Shown: one piece after another, positions 47,791 through 60,811 of the stretch
Layout of the letters: every line of letters begins with the position of its first letter
Position numbering within the stretch: position 1 is the stretch's first letter
Source: a virus
IMG/VR virus record: IMGVR_UViG_3300032224_001411
Span: 1-64,000 of that record
Strand: one strand, 5' to 3'
Length of the DNA stretch: 64,000 bases
Position numbers and translations under genes: made by a program
The notes under the pieces: model-generated
What the model saw: the letters and a program-made list of their open reading frames with translations, nothing else
The model's database searches: none
Told to the model about the DNA's origin: nothing

Positions 47791-48712
47791 TTAAAAGCTC
47801 CATAACTTTATCTAGTTTGATTTTACCAAAGTATGAGACTAGGTCTTTCACACCAAATGAAACGTACACCATATTGTTCACGACCACAAGTCCAGAACCA
47901 AACTCAATCCCAGAAGTTCTAAAATGAAACTCAGATGTTTTTTGAAGAATCTCTCCTGACTTAGAGACCCTAATAAATAAGTGAGTGTAATCTCGAGGAC
48001 AAGTCTTTATAATCCCAAAAGTATGTGGATTGTAAACATACACAGTATCTACGTAGCATTTATGGGTCAATGCAAGGTAAGTCCCGTCTTCTAACTCCCA
48101 AAGATTAGAACTTCCTCTAAGCCCATATAGCTCAGAGTTTTTGTCTTTTAAACTAATCAATTTTGAATTTTTATATATAATATCTGGGCCATAGATAAAA
48201 TCAAATGTGTTATTTTCCCCGTACGCCGTCATCCAATTTTTCTCAGTTCTTTTTGGGTTAGGTGAATCCCATAATTTTATCAAGTGCGCATCACCACCAT
48301 CTAGCCAAAAACTTGCAATTCTAGGTATGTTGCACCACTCTTCTTTAATTACAGTAGTAAATTCCCATCTATTATTTCTCCAATAGATTTTTGGATCTTC
48401 TGGCCCTCGTACTAACTTTTCATCAAATCCATGGTAAGTAATCTCTAGCAACTTAGTTACATTCATTTTTGAATCAAGTATTGAAAAATATGTTTTATTT
48501 ATCACAGCATTTTCAGCAAGAAGTTCAAGACGTTTACCGTCATCCGCATACCAATAATTAGAGGACCTAAATAGGCAAACAAACCCAATGTCTTTTTGAT
48601 AGCCAATAGATGGGTTGAAACATGACCACTCCGTGGCATCTGAGTCTGGAAATCTTAATACTTTCCAAGTTTCTCCACCATAAGTAGAAAACGTCGCTAA
48701 ATTTTTTACCAT
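47780..48712 (-). CDS. GH130-like beta-propeller protein
   Basis: 310 residues. FNPSIGY, VRGPEDPKIYWRNNRW and GLRGSSNLWELEDGTYLALTHK, then FGSGLVVVNNMVYVSFGVKD, fit the five-bladed propeller of family 130 glycoside phosphorylases. It may process or bind mannosides. No signal peptide. Confidence 0.7.
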   Translation of the reverse strand: MVKNLATFSTYGGETWKVLRFPDSDATEWSCFNPSIGYQKDIGFVCLFRSSNYWYADDGKRLELLAENAVINKTYFSILDSKMNVTKLLEITYHGFDEKLVRGPEDPKIYWRNNRWEFTTVIKEEWCNIPRIASFWLDGGDAHLIKLWDSPNPKRTEKNWMTAYGENNTFDFIYGPDIIYKNSKLISLKDKNSELYGLRGSSNLWELEDGTYLALTHKCYVDTVYVYNPHTFGIIKTCPRDYTHLFIRVSKSGEILQKTSEFHFRTSGIEFGSGLVVVNNMVYVSFGVKDLVSYFGKIKLDKVMELLNDC

Positions 48713-48803
48713 ATATTACTAAGTTTAAAGCACTTTCAAAAGTTGATAACTCGCTTATGCGGTAAAATAATAGAAGGCCTATCTCCCTCTTTTAAGGACT
48801 CTC

Positions 48804-49162
48804 ATGACTTGTGCAACAACTGGTGTTTATAACATTACCTGCAACCAGGGTGCTACTTTTTCGCGCGCAATTACATGGACAGATTCTGCACGAAATCCCT
48901 ATAACTTGACTGGATACAGCTCGCGTATGCAGGTAAGAGCAAACGTCAATTCCTCAAGCACCATTGTCGAGCTTACAACTGGAAACGGAAGAATTGCATT
49001 AGGTGCAAACGCAGGAACCGTAACTTTAACAATTGCCGCAACAGACACAGCGAACCTCACTCCTGGACTTTACGTCTACGACCTTGAACTTGTCTCTTCG
49101 GCTAACGTTGTCACACGCCTCATTGAAGGTAACTTTAACGTTAAAGCCGAGGTGACGCGCTA

Positions 49163-49163
<1 letters not shown>
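48804..49163 (+). CDS. Baseplate/tail fibre connector-like protein
   Basis: 119 residues, start after [37 protein letters not shown] and [35 protein letters not shown] follow small Ig-like phage proteins that sit beside tail fibres. TAAAAT at 48763 is its probable -10. The stop overlaps the next start. Confidence 0.7.
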
Positions 49164-53578
<4,415 letters not shown>

Positions 53579-53584
53579 GATTCT

Positions 53585-54508
53585 ATGTATGATAATCGTT
53601 TAGTTCCTAAAGGAATGACTCTTAGATATTTTTTTGCTAGTTCTGGGTACAGTCCAGGAGAGCAAACACTCGACCTCACTGGTGCCCCTGAGTTTGTTTT
53701 TGCGATTGTTGTCGGTGGTGGAGGCGCAGGTGGAAGCACTAACTCATCTGGTCACTCTGCAGCAGGTGGGGGCGGTGGCGCTATATCCTACGGGCTAGTT
53801 CCCGCTGCAAGAAAAGCATACTATGGGGCTGGTGGGGTTCCCGCTTCTGGAAATAGCCAGGGTGGTGACGGAGGCTCGTCTGCTTATTCAACACTGTATG
53901 CCGCTGGAGGACAAGGCGGCGCTGGTGCGGGAACAATCTCAGGTGGTTCTAAAAACGGTGCTGGGGCTGGGGGCGCTGGCTCGTCGGCAAGCGCCCAAAC
54001 TAATACTGGCGGAGTTGGGAGCGTTCTATGGTACAACGTTGGTGGCTCTGGCGGAAATGGAATAGGTAGTGGAAACCCCACAGGAGGAACGGGGTCAACC
54101 GCTTCTTCGGGCGGTGGAGGTGGAGGTGCCAGTAACTCTGGAACTACGGGGTCAAACCCCGCTACTGGAGGAGCTGGAGGAACTGGTTGGACGGGAGGCG
54201 GTGGCGGTGCTGGCGTATCTAACGCCGCATCAGCTTCTGGAACTAGCTCTGGAGGAAACGGTGGAGGTTCGTATGTAGGTTATGCGGGAGGTGTTGGAGG
54301 TAGCCTGACAAATAGTACCGACCGTGCCGCAAGTGGTGGGGGCGGGGCTGGGTATGCAGGAGACGGCGGTAACGGCTCAAGTGCTAGGGCGGGTACTGGG
54401 GCTGCTGGAGGTTTTGGAGGAAACGGCGGGGGTGGTGGCGGCGGAGGCGCTGGGCAGACCTCTTTGGGAGGATACGGTGGAGACGGCTGTGTCCTTATTT
54501 ATTGGTAA
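53585..54508 (+). CDS. Glycine-rich adhesin
   Basis: 307 residues, start after GTAGGATTCT. FVFAIVVGGGGAGGSTNSSG...SYGLVPAARKAYYGAGG and the [10 protein letters not shown] repeats match the C-terminal domain of the fibre just upstream; both end LLYW/LIYW. It looks like a duplicated receptor-binding tip, able to form a glycine-rich sandwich. Confidence 0.85.
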   Translation: MYDNRLVPKGMTLRYFFASSGYSPGEQTLDLTGAPEFVFAIVVGGGGAGGSTNSSGHSAAGGGGGAISYGLVPAARKAYYGAGGVPASGNSQGGDGGSSAYSTLYAAGGQGGAGAGTISGGSKNGAGAGGAGSSASAQTNTGGVGSVLWYNVGGSGGNGIGSGNPTGGTGSTASSGGGGGGASNSGTTGSNPATGGAGGTGWTGGGGGAGVSNAASASGTSSGGNGGGSYVGYAGGVGGSLTNSTDRAASGGGGAGYAGDGGNGSSARAGTGAAGGFGGNGGGGGGGGAGQTSLGGYGGDGCVLIYW

Positions 54509-54523
54509 AGAAAAGAGAGTTAA

Positions 54524-54727
54524 ATGAATGCATATGCAATAGTTAATCCAAATCAAGGATACGTGGCAAATATCATTGTTGCTGACAATATAGATCAAGC
54601 TCGCTCTGTAATAGATAGTGTGATCGAGGTTACAGAATTAACTGGCCCGGCAAGAATTGGTGGATGGTGGGATGGAAGCGTTTTTATGGACGAACCACCA
54701 ACAACTCCTGAAGAGTCAGTGCTTTAA
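54524..54727 (+). CDS. Small tail-associated protein
   Basis: 67 residues. MNAYAIVNPNQGYVANIIVADNIDQA and GGWWDGSVFMDEPPTTPEE resemble small proteins that follow tail fibre genes (YAxxxPxxG...VxNI). Start after AGAGAGTTAA. Perhaps a fibre chaperone. Confidence 0.6.
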   Translation: MNAYAIVNPNQGYVANIIVADNIDQARSVIDSVIEVTELTGPARIGGWWDGSVFMDEPPTTPEESVL

Positions 54728-54808
54728 TTCACAAGCTTTAGCTAACGACGGAACTACATAAGTTTTTCCGCATCCAGAACATCGGTATGGATTCTTTGGA
54801 GTTATCAT
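54716..54808 (-). CDS. 30-residue zinc-finger-like ORF
   Basis: MITPKNPYRCSGCGKTYVVPSLAKACELKH has CSGCGK and C...H spaced like a half zinc finger. It overlaps the previous gene's end on the other strand by 12 bases. No strong ribosome site. Confidence 0.4.
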   Translation of the reverse strand: MITPKNPYRCSGCGKTYVVPSLAKACELKH

Positions 54809-54854
54809 TACTACAATTATACCGCGTGTCTGTTGGGCTGTGTGGTATCCTGTT

Positions 54855-54924
54855 TATAGACTTAACTTTAAGTTTATACGGCGTTTTTCTGTAAAATGCT
54901 GTACAAAATGATACATTCTATTAT
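54855..54924 (+). promoter_or_regulatory. Promoter-operator cassette, copy 2
   Basis: A near-palindrome (ACTTTAAGTTTATAC, 54855-54879) is followed by CTGTACAAAATGATAC (54899-54914), four bases and TATTAT (54919-54924). Same elements as at 39265-39348. Drives 54939. Confidence 0.65.
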
Positions 54925-54938
54925 ATAACTGGAGACGT

Positions 54939-55847
54939 ATGAAGCTTTATATTGCTGGCCCTATGACGGGTATGGAGGACTGGAACTTTCCTGCATTCTT
55001 TGATGCTGAAGAGCAATTAAAAAGTCTTGGATACGCAGTAGAAAACCCAGCACGGCATGACGGCAATACCGTCGAGGAAGCACTAGCCACTGTCGGTACC
55101 TTAGAAAATCCCATAGAAAAATGGGAGTTCTATGTGAAGAGGGACCTTAAATATTTACTTGAGTGTGTTGGAGTGGTTCTGCTTCCGGGGTGGCAAGAAT
55201 CCGAGGGAGCACGCTTAGAAGTGCACATTGCAAAAAAACTTAAGATACCTCTGTTTATTCTTAAAAATGGAATGCTTGCACCAAGAATAACGTGCATCGG
55301 ATTGTCTGGATATGCTCAGTCTGGAAAAGACACAGTTGCCGAGGTCCTTGTTGAAGACTTTGGATACAAAAAAGTAGCATTTGCAGATGCCATACGAGAA
55401 GCATTGGTTGTCCTTAATCCCCGAATAGAAGTTGCCAACATGGCAATGAGACTATCATCAGCCGTGAAATCTTTTGGATGGGAGTTTTTAAAAAAAGAAG
55501 ACACAGGAGTTAGAGAGCTCCTTCAAAGATTTGGAACAGAAGTTGGTCGAGAGATGTTTGATCAAAACATTTGGGTAGATCTGGCAATTGACTTGGTTCC
55601 AGACGGAAGCCGTGTAGTTTTTTCAGACGTCAGATATCCCAACGAAGCAGACGCAATCAAGTCTGCAGGAGGGTCTGTATGGAGAGTAAATCGTCCAGAT
55701 ATTTTTGGAGTAAACGATCATGAATCAGAGCATGCGCTAAAAGACTACAAATTTGATATTCAAATTAATAATGTAGACACTGTTGACTTTCTTGAAGATA
55801 TTGTCACAACAACTATGAAAGAAAACCGACACCTATGGAAGATTTAG
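54939..55847 (+). CDS. DUF4406 - dNMP kinase fusion
   Basis: 302 residues. About 1-105: KLYIAGPMTGMEDWNFPAFFDAEEQL and LLPGWQESEGARLEVHIA, the DUF4406 nucleoside deoxyribosyltransferase-like fold. About 115-302: GLSGYAQSGKDTVAEVL P-loop, then VVFSDVRYPNEADAI and SEHAL, as in T4 gene 1-type deoxynucleoside monophosphate kinases. A fused nucleotide-salvage enzyme. Confidence 0.8.
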   Translation: MKLYIAGPMTGMEDWNFPAFFDAEEQLKSLGYAVENPARHDGNTVEEALATVGTLENPIEKWEFYVKRDLKYLLECVGVVLLPGWQESEGARLEVHIAKKLKIPLFILKNGMLAPRITCIGLSGYAQSGKDTVAEVLVEDFGYKKVAFADAIREALVVLNPRIEVANMAMRLSSAVKSFGWEFLKKEDTGVRELLQRFGTEVGREMFDQNIWVDLAIDLVPDGSRVVFSDVRYPNEADAIKSAGGSVWRVNRPDIFGVNDHESEHALKDYKFDIQINNVDTVDFLEDIVTTTMKENRHLWKI

Positions 55848-56476
55848 CATTACTCTATGCCCGCGTGTCTACGCAGCTTCAGGTAAATGATGGCGTCTCA
55901 CTTGACGTTCAAGAACGTAATTTGCAAAGTGCAGCAGGACTTGCTGGCTACACAAATATAGAGTTAGTCAGAGAAGAAGGACGATCTGGTAAAAACATCA
56001 GTGGACGTCCAGCATTAACTGACGCCCTAAAACGTCTAGATTCTGGAGAAGCTAAAGCACTTTTTGTTACTCGAATTGACCGCTTAGCTCGTTCAACTCA
56101 GGACTTTTTAAGCGTTGTAGATCGAGCAAATAAAAATGGATGGCGTCTTGTGATGCTTGATTTAAATCTTGATACTTCAACATATCAAGGTAGGTTTGTT
56201 GTGACAATTATGTCAGCACTTGCTGAGATGGAGCGAGGAATTATCGCTGCTCGTCAAAAAGATGTTCATGAAGATCGACGCAAGCGTGGTGTTGTCTGGG
56301 GTGTACACATGGGGCCAATGAACAAAACTCCTGAAGAAGTAAAACAGAGAGTTACTTCTGAGAGGGCTTTGGGGCTTTCTTACCAGAAGATTGCTGACGG
56401 TTTGAATCGAGATCAGGTTCCAACTCAGAATGGTCGGAAGTGGTATCCGACGACGGTAAAGAATCTACTGGGATAG
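55835..56476 (+). CDS. Serine recombinase, resolvase/invertase type
   Basis: 213 residues. LLYARVSTQLQ holds the nucleophilic Ser12; FVTRIDRLARST and GRFVVTIMSALAEMERGIIAARQKD are conserved blocks, and LGLSYQKIADGLNRDQVPTQNGRKWYPTTVKNLL is the C-terminal HTH. Too short for a large serine integrase. It overlaps its upstream neighbour by 13 bases and its 3' end overlaps the opposite-strand glycosyltransferase by 125. It may invert or resolve DNA near the tail fibre. Confidence 0.9.
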   Translation: MEDLALLYARVSTQLQVNDGVSLDVQERNLQSAAGLAGYTNIELVREEGRSGKNISGRPALTDALKRLDSGEAKALFVTRIDRLARSTQDFLSVVDRANKNGWRLVMLDLNLDTSTYQGRFVVTIMSALAEMERGIIAARQKDVHEDRRKRGVVWGVHMGPMNKTPEEVKQRVTSERALGLSYQKIADGLNRDQVPTQNGRKWYPTTVKNLLG

Positions 56477-57227
56477 CTTTTGAAGCTGACTTGTTGACTT
56501 GACCATTTAACATAACATCTTGAGCAAAACGCCCGCTAAAGATATATTCACCAGCGTGATCTACTGTAACCCAAGGGGCTGCATACACTGACCCACCAAT
56601 TTTTCGGTACAGTCGACAAAAGTGGTAGTCTTCAGATAGAAGTATCCCCTCTTCTGTGATTGATGTGGCAAAGTATTCTGTAACCATGTTATCAAAATCA
56701 AAAGAAGCATCAGGACCATTCAAAGCATATTTAGGGCAATGAGGTTCTAGTTTTTCAAAAACCTCACGCTTAATAAACATAAGTCCAGTAGCAACTTCAG
56801 TAACTTCAACTGGCTCATCTAGCCTAAATGTTGACACACCTGGAAGCATATTTAATGCAAAAAACCCAGAAAAATCAGCAAGATTTTGTTTACCAGCTTG
56901 GACAGCTTTTCTAATATTTTCCCAGTTAATATTCTTCATTGGGTAAATTCCACCAATAATATCTTTATCTGACTCAATCATTTTAATTACATCATGAGGG
57001 TTAAAACCTTCATCTGCATCAACAAAAAGTAATGCATCTGCTGAACTTTTAATAAATTCATGGGCAAGATTATTACGTGCTCGTGTAATCAAACTTTCAT
57101 TGTAAATCTTAGAAAAAGAAACTTGATGCCCTTTTTTAGCAAGTTCAAAAGTAAGACTCATAATTGAGTCAACGTAGATACCTTTACAGTTACCGCCATA
57201 CATAGGCGTTGCAATTCTGATATGCAC
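56352..57227 (-). CDS. GT-A glycosyltransferase
   Basis: 291 residues, GTG start after GGAGTATTTA. HIRIATPMYGGNCKGIYVDSIMSL, RARNNLAHEFI, FVDADEGFNPHDV (DxD-type) and VATGLMFIKREVFEKL, GEDYHFCRLYRKIGG-like end. Related in layout to 26148. The acidic, Ser-rich tail overlaps the recombinase gene on the other strand. Confidence 0.8.
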   Translation of the reverse strand: MHIRIATPMYGGNCKGIYVDSIMSLTFELAKKGHQVSFSKIYNESLITRARNNLAHEFIKSSADALLFVDADEGFNPHDVIKMIESDKDIIGGIYPMKNINWENIRKAVQAGKQNLADFSGFFALNMLPGVSTFRLDEPVEVTEVATGLMFIKREVFEKLEPHCPKYALNGPDASFDFDNMVTEYFATSITEEGILLSEDYHFCRLYRKIGGSVYAAPWVTVDHAGEYIFSGRFAQDVMLNGQVNKSASKAIPVDSLPSSDTTSDHSELEPDLDSNRQQSSGKKAPKPSQK

Positions 57228-57244
57228 TAAATACTCCTTATTAT

Positions 57245-57278
57245 GAAGAGGTCTGACGAAAAAGAGAATCGCCAGACC
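57245..57278 (-). terminator. Hairpin terminator
   Basis: AGAGGTCTG pairs with CAGACCTCT. Lies just past the primase-helicase gene. Confidence 0.65.
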
Positions 57279-57308
57279 TCTCTGTGCCTCTCTCCCAAGA
57301 GCACTCTC

Positions 57309-57323
57309 TAATTGTACAACAAC
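57309..57323 (-). promoter_or_regulatory. Shared promoter-like 15-mer, copy 1
   Basis: GTTGTTGTACAATTA on the minus strand, 80 bases upstream of the 56352 gene; identical to 60087-60101. Confidence 0.5.
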
Positions 57324-57365
57324 TTAAGGTTAAATTTAGAGAAAACGCACTAAAATTAAAAAGGT

Positions 57366-59969
57366 TTATTGAGCCATTCGATCAGCAATGCCCCAGTCAA
57401 TATTTGTGTTAGATACAATTCGGGGGTTAAGAACCCAGTTCTTAACTTTAGCTCGAGAGCCTTGCCCCTCAATGTTCATACCTCTATCCGTAAGTTTACG
57501 CTGTAGAGAAATTTGAGTCATAGCTCGTTCACCACGCTCTTCACTCCAGATCCGATAAATCGTGTAAATCTGCTTGATTGCAATCTCTGAACCTTCCGAC
57601 TCACGCATTTCTTCATTTAAGAACATGCCAATTCGGTCTTCATTCTTGCGATATATGTCTGCAGCTTCTTTGACAGCAGTACACCAACCAAGAGGATCAC
57701 GAGCAGAAGAACCAAGGTACTTAATAGCACCCTCTACTGCCCAAGCAAGAACAGCAGGAAGGCCACCCTCAGCATCAAAAAGATATGCTTTAAGATCAGG
57801 ATCAGGAGATTCTGGAACGTGTGACCATGGGATAGGACGGATACGACGCCACATAGCATCATCAGTAATCATTGGTCGGTGGTTTGTGGTAATCCATAGC
57901 TTAGCTTGAGCCTTGAACGTAAATGGCTTTTCACCAGGAGAACGTGCCGAGATTTCGGATGAACCAGTTAACTTCTTGACCGCGTTCTCTTTGATACGTT
58001 CCGACTCAGGCAACTCGTCAACCCAGACCATACGACGACCACGAAGTTCCGCCCAGTGGTAAAGATCAGTAGAGGACGTTTGTCCACCGTTATCAGCAAG
58101 AATGCTTGAATCAAGAGGCCAAGCATACTGCTGGGTACCAAGAGCTTTAACAAGTGCCTCAACAAAAGTATTTTTACCTGAACCAGGAGGTCCGTATACA
58201 AGGAACATAAGGTCTTGGTTATTGAGACCAGTAAGCGTGTAGCCAACTGCACGCTGAATCCAGTCTTGAAGTTCTTTATCTCCACCAGTTGCAAAGTCTA
58301 CAAACTGTTCCCATCGGATGTTACGCATACCAGGAGTATATGATACAGGAACACGCTTTGTAATATGAAGATCGGGACGACCTCGCATAAGCTCACCAGT
58401 TCGAAGATTGATAACACCATTCATGACACCAAGGAGATACTCATCGCCATCCCATGATTCCACAGGGACAACGACACGAGGATCGGAGTTTGCACTCTCA
58501 ACCGCAGAGTTCAAACGTCCATTACTCTTTGCTTGATTAGCCCACTTGAGAACTTCATTCTTTTTGTCTTGGTCTTCATACTTAGCAACCTCGGTGGCAA
58601 TAATTGGAGGAATTCGCTTAGCAAGTTCTTTCATACCAAGGTCTTCGGCATCTGGCTTCCAGTACTGACCTTCCCAGATAAACCAACCAATTCCAGGAGT
58701 GTATCGAACTGAAGAACCAAATGAGTCGATCATTCGTCGTCCATTACCAATATCAGTCAGTGAGCGCTTACCTGGAGTTCCACCCTCATACTCAGAGATA
58801 GCATCAGGGTCTTTAGGAATATCTACGTTGCCACCGCTAAACGCCTCATCAATAGATGAGCCACTATGTGCCGCATCGGCAACTGCAGCACCAATAGTCC
58901 CAAGAAGTTGAATAGAGGGGTCATCATGCTGCTCGGCAACTTGAGCAGCGGTGGCTCGAGCCTCAGCCTGGTTATTTTTTGCCCAATCCTGAGCACCTGG
59001 CCACAGCATATCCCCAACAGGGTTGTTAGCAACAAAATCAATTGCACGACGAACGTGCATGAGAAGACCGCCCTGACCCTCAAGTTCAAGAGGTGGACGA
59101 ACTTTTTCATGGTTGAAGCGAATCATTAAAGTTTCGACTGCAAGCTTTCCAGCCTCCGAGTCAACATTCATTTTGTTAGCAATTGCACATGTAAGTTTGT
59201 AAACGTCTACTGCACGGGAACCCTCATCAATCCCCTCCTCCAAAAACTTGTTGATATCAACTCGATCATCGCCACCAAGATCTCCAAGCCAGCTCCAGTC
59301 ACCGGTACCAAGAGATGTCCCAGTTCTACCGCTTCCTCTGCGCTTGCGGAGTGCTTCGAGCAATTCTTCGGGTGCTTCTGCCATCTCAACTTCCCAAGGA
59401 GCACAGCCAGCAGCCCAATCATAAGTAACACCAGATCCGTGACGGCTAGGAGCAACCATCACATAACCGTTGTGTTTAATATCAATGCCAGGAAGACCGA
59501 AAGACTTGAGATTACCTACAAAATTTTCCCCATCTTGAACACGAAAATAGATATGACGTCCACGGTTCTGCACTCCCTGATAGGTATAAACACCAGTAAA
59601 TGCTTCAACAGTCTTAGGAAGTTCAATCCCAATCATATCTTTAAACTTTTCAAAAGAATCAATACCATCTGAACGAGGGTCGACGTCGATAACAATAAAT
59701 CCAGACCGCTGACAGTGAACACCAATGTTATTCTCTGGATTACGTTCCCACCACGCGGAGACAGTCTCAACGTCGTCAGTAGATCGAGTGGTCCACTCGC
59801 CAATCATCGGGTGCTTACCAATGTCTTTAGGCTCTGCGTGTACACCATTACATGTGCATCGTCCGCCATCTGTAATTCCAAAACACGGAAGAATCTTCCA
59901 TCCCTGCTGAGCGTACCACTCAGAACCACGCGCTAGCTTTTCCGTATGCGTCGTTTTAGCAGATGTCAT
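57366..59969 (-). CDS. Primase-polymerase / D5-type helicase
   Basis: 867 residues, start after GGGAGGTACAG. N-terminal prim-pol: GWKILPCFGITDGGRC, GKHPMIGEWTT, FIVIDVDPRSDG (catalytic Asp pair) and RHIYFRVQDG. C-terminal D5/P4 SF3 helicase: FLVYGPPGSGKNTFVEAL near residue 595, MVWVDELPESE, FKAQAKLWITTNHRPMI and a winged end. It starts synthesis at phage forks. TGCTACACT, a -10-like element, lies upstream. Confidence 0.92.
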   Translation of the reverse strand: MTSAKTTHTEKLARGSEWYAQQGWKILPCFGITDGGRCTCNGVHAEPKDIGKHPMIGEWTTRSTDDVETVSAWWERNPENNIGVHCQRSGFIVIDVDPRSDGIDSFEKFKDMIGIELPKTVEAFTGVYTYQGVQNRGRHIYFRVQDGENFVGNLKSFGLPGIDIKHNGYVMVAPSRHGSGVTYDWAAGCAPWEVEMAEAPEELLEALRKRRGSGRTGTSLGTGDWSWLGDLGGDDRVDINKFLEEGIDEGSRAVDVYKLTCAIANKMNVDSEAGKLAVETLMIRFNHEKVRPPLELEGQGGLLMHVRRAIDFVANNPVGDMLWPGAQDWAKNNQAEARATAAQVAEQHDDPSIQLLGTIGAAVADAAHSGSSIDEAFSGGNVDIPKDPDAISEYEGGTPGKRSLTDIGNGRRMIDSFGSSVRYTPGIGWFIWEGQYWKPDAEDLGMKELAKRIPPIIATEVAKYEDQDKKNEVLKWANQAKSNGRLNSAVESANSDPRVVVPVESWDGDEYLLGVMNGVINLRTGELMRGRPDLHITKRVPVSYTPGMRNIRWEQFVDFATGGDKELQDWIQRAVGYTLTGLNNQDLMFLVYGPPGSGKNTFVEALVKALGTQQYAWPLDSSILADNGGQTSSTDLYHWAELRGRRMVWVDELPESERIKENAVKKLTGSSEISARSPGEKPFTFKAQAKLWITTNHRPMITDDAMWRRIRPIPWSHVPESPDPDLKAYLFDAEGGLPAVLAWAVEGAIKYLGSSARDPLGWCTAVKEAADIYRKNEDRIGMFLNEEMRESEGSEIAIKQIYTIYRIWSEERGERAMTQISLQRKLTDRGMNIEGQGSRAKVKNWVLNPRIVSNTNIDWGIADRMAQ

Positions 59970-60000
59970 CTGTACCTCCCTTGGTAACTAAAATACTAAA

Positions 60001-60069
60001 CCCTAGGCTGAAATAACTCAAGACAAATAGTCGAGTGTTCGGATTATCGCTAGTGTAGCACGCCTAGGG
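60001..60069. repeat. 8-bp inverted repeat flanking the primase promoter
   Basis: CCCTAGGC (60001-60008) and GCCTAGGG (60062-60069) flank the minus-strand TGCTACACT element of the primase gene. Possible operator pair. Confidence 0.45.
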
Positions 60070-60086
60070 CTAATCACCAAATCCGG

Positions 60087-60101
60087 GTTGTTGTACAATT
60101 A
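60087..60101 (+). promoter_or_regulatory. Shared promoter-like 15-mer, copy 2
   Basis: GTTGTTGTACAATTA on the plus strand, with TACAAT as -10, 38 bases upstream of the 60139 start. Confidence 0.5.
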
Positions 60102-60138
60102 TATCAAGCAATCTAAGCTTTTATTTTTTAGGATAATC

Positions 60139-60468
60139 GTGGCTCTTGAGTGGGTTTTTACCACCGCAGCAGTAATCACCGCAATCGGTGTCATTGTTGG
60201 CGGTATTGTTGCTATTTATAGATTAGCACACACTATCAACAAATCTATTGGACTTGATGAAAATGGAAGAACAATTTCTGAAAGACTTAACAAGGTTGAG
60301 CACCAGCTCTGGGAAAATGGTGGAACCTCACTTGCTGATAGAGTAAATACAATTGAATCACATGCAATAAAAACGACGGCAGAGTTAGAGATTATTAAAG
60401 ACATTCTAATTGGAGCGCAATCAGTAGACTCTCCAGTACGCAAGCCACGCGCCAAAAAAGCTAGCTAG
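60139..60468 (+). CDS. Membrane-anchored coiled-coil protein
   Basis: 109 residues from a GTG after AGGATAATC. WVFTTAAVITAIGVIVGGIVAIY is one helix, then SERLNKVEHQLWENGG and a coil, with a basic end KPRAKKAS. Resembles small phage membrane proteins near replication genes. Function unknown. Confidence 0.65.
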   Translation: MALEWVFTTAAVITAIGVIVGGIVAIYRLAHTINKSIGLDENGRTISERLNKVEHQLWENGGTSLADRVNTIESHAIKTTAELEIIKDILIGAQSVDSPVRKPRAKKAS

Positions 60469-60538
60469 TTTCTTTGGTTTTTAGCGTTTTATGCGCTATT
60501 ATGTAATAACGACGCATTACACACTAAGGAGCTATGTT

Positions 60539-60811
60539 ATGTCTCTTTCAGAACGCTTGACTTTGGTCAGCAGTAAAGAAAAGAAAATAGCCCTCTGCAA
60601 GCTGGGGGAATTAATGACTGGGCCAAAACTAAGCATTGATGACCGAGATCAGCTTATCTCAGTAGTTATGATACCAAGCGGAGACTCTCGACGTATTTCA
60701 AGTGCCGCTCTAGCATCTGTCCTTTCAGAGGAGGGACATTTTATATCTGCTACTTCAATCACAACTCATCGGCTGAAGCGATGCTCATGCTTTAGGGGAG
60801 GAGCTCAATAA
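60539..60811 (+). CDS. Small DNA-binding-like protein
   Basis: 90 residues, start after AAGGAGCTATGTT. RRISSAALASVLSEEGHFISATSITTHRLKRCSC is helix-turn-helix-like with a final CSC. The layout (choose, then HR...CxC) is common in small phage proteins that may guide packaging or repression. Overlaps the next gene by one base (TAATG). Confidence 0.6.
   Translation: MSLSERLTLVSSKEKKIALCKLGELMTGPKLSIDDRDQLISVVMIPSGDSRRISSAALASVLSEEGHFISATSITTHRLKRCSCFRGGAQ

Noticed and set aside
55835-56476. Large serine integrase with nearby attachment site
   Set aside because: The protein is only 213 residues and lacks the long C-terminal domain; no attachment core was visible near either RNA gene.
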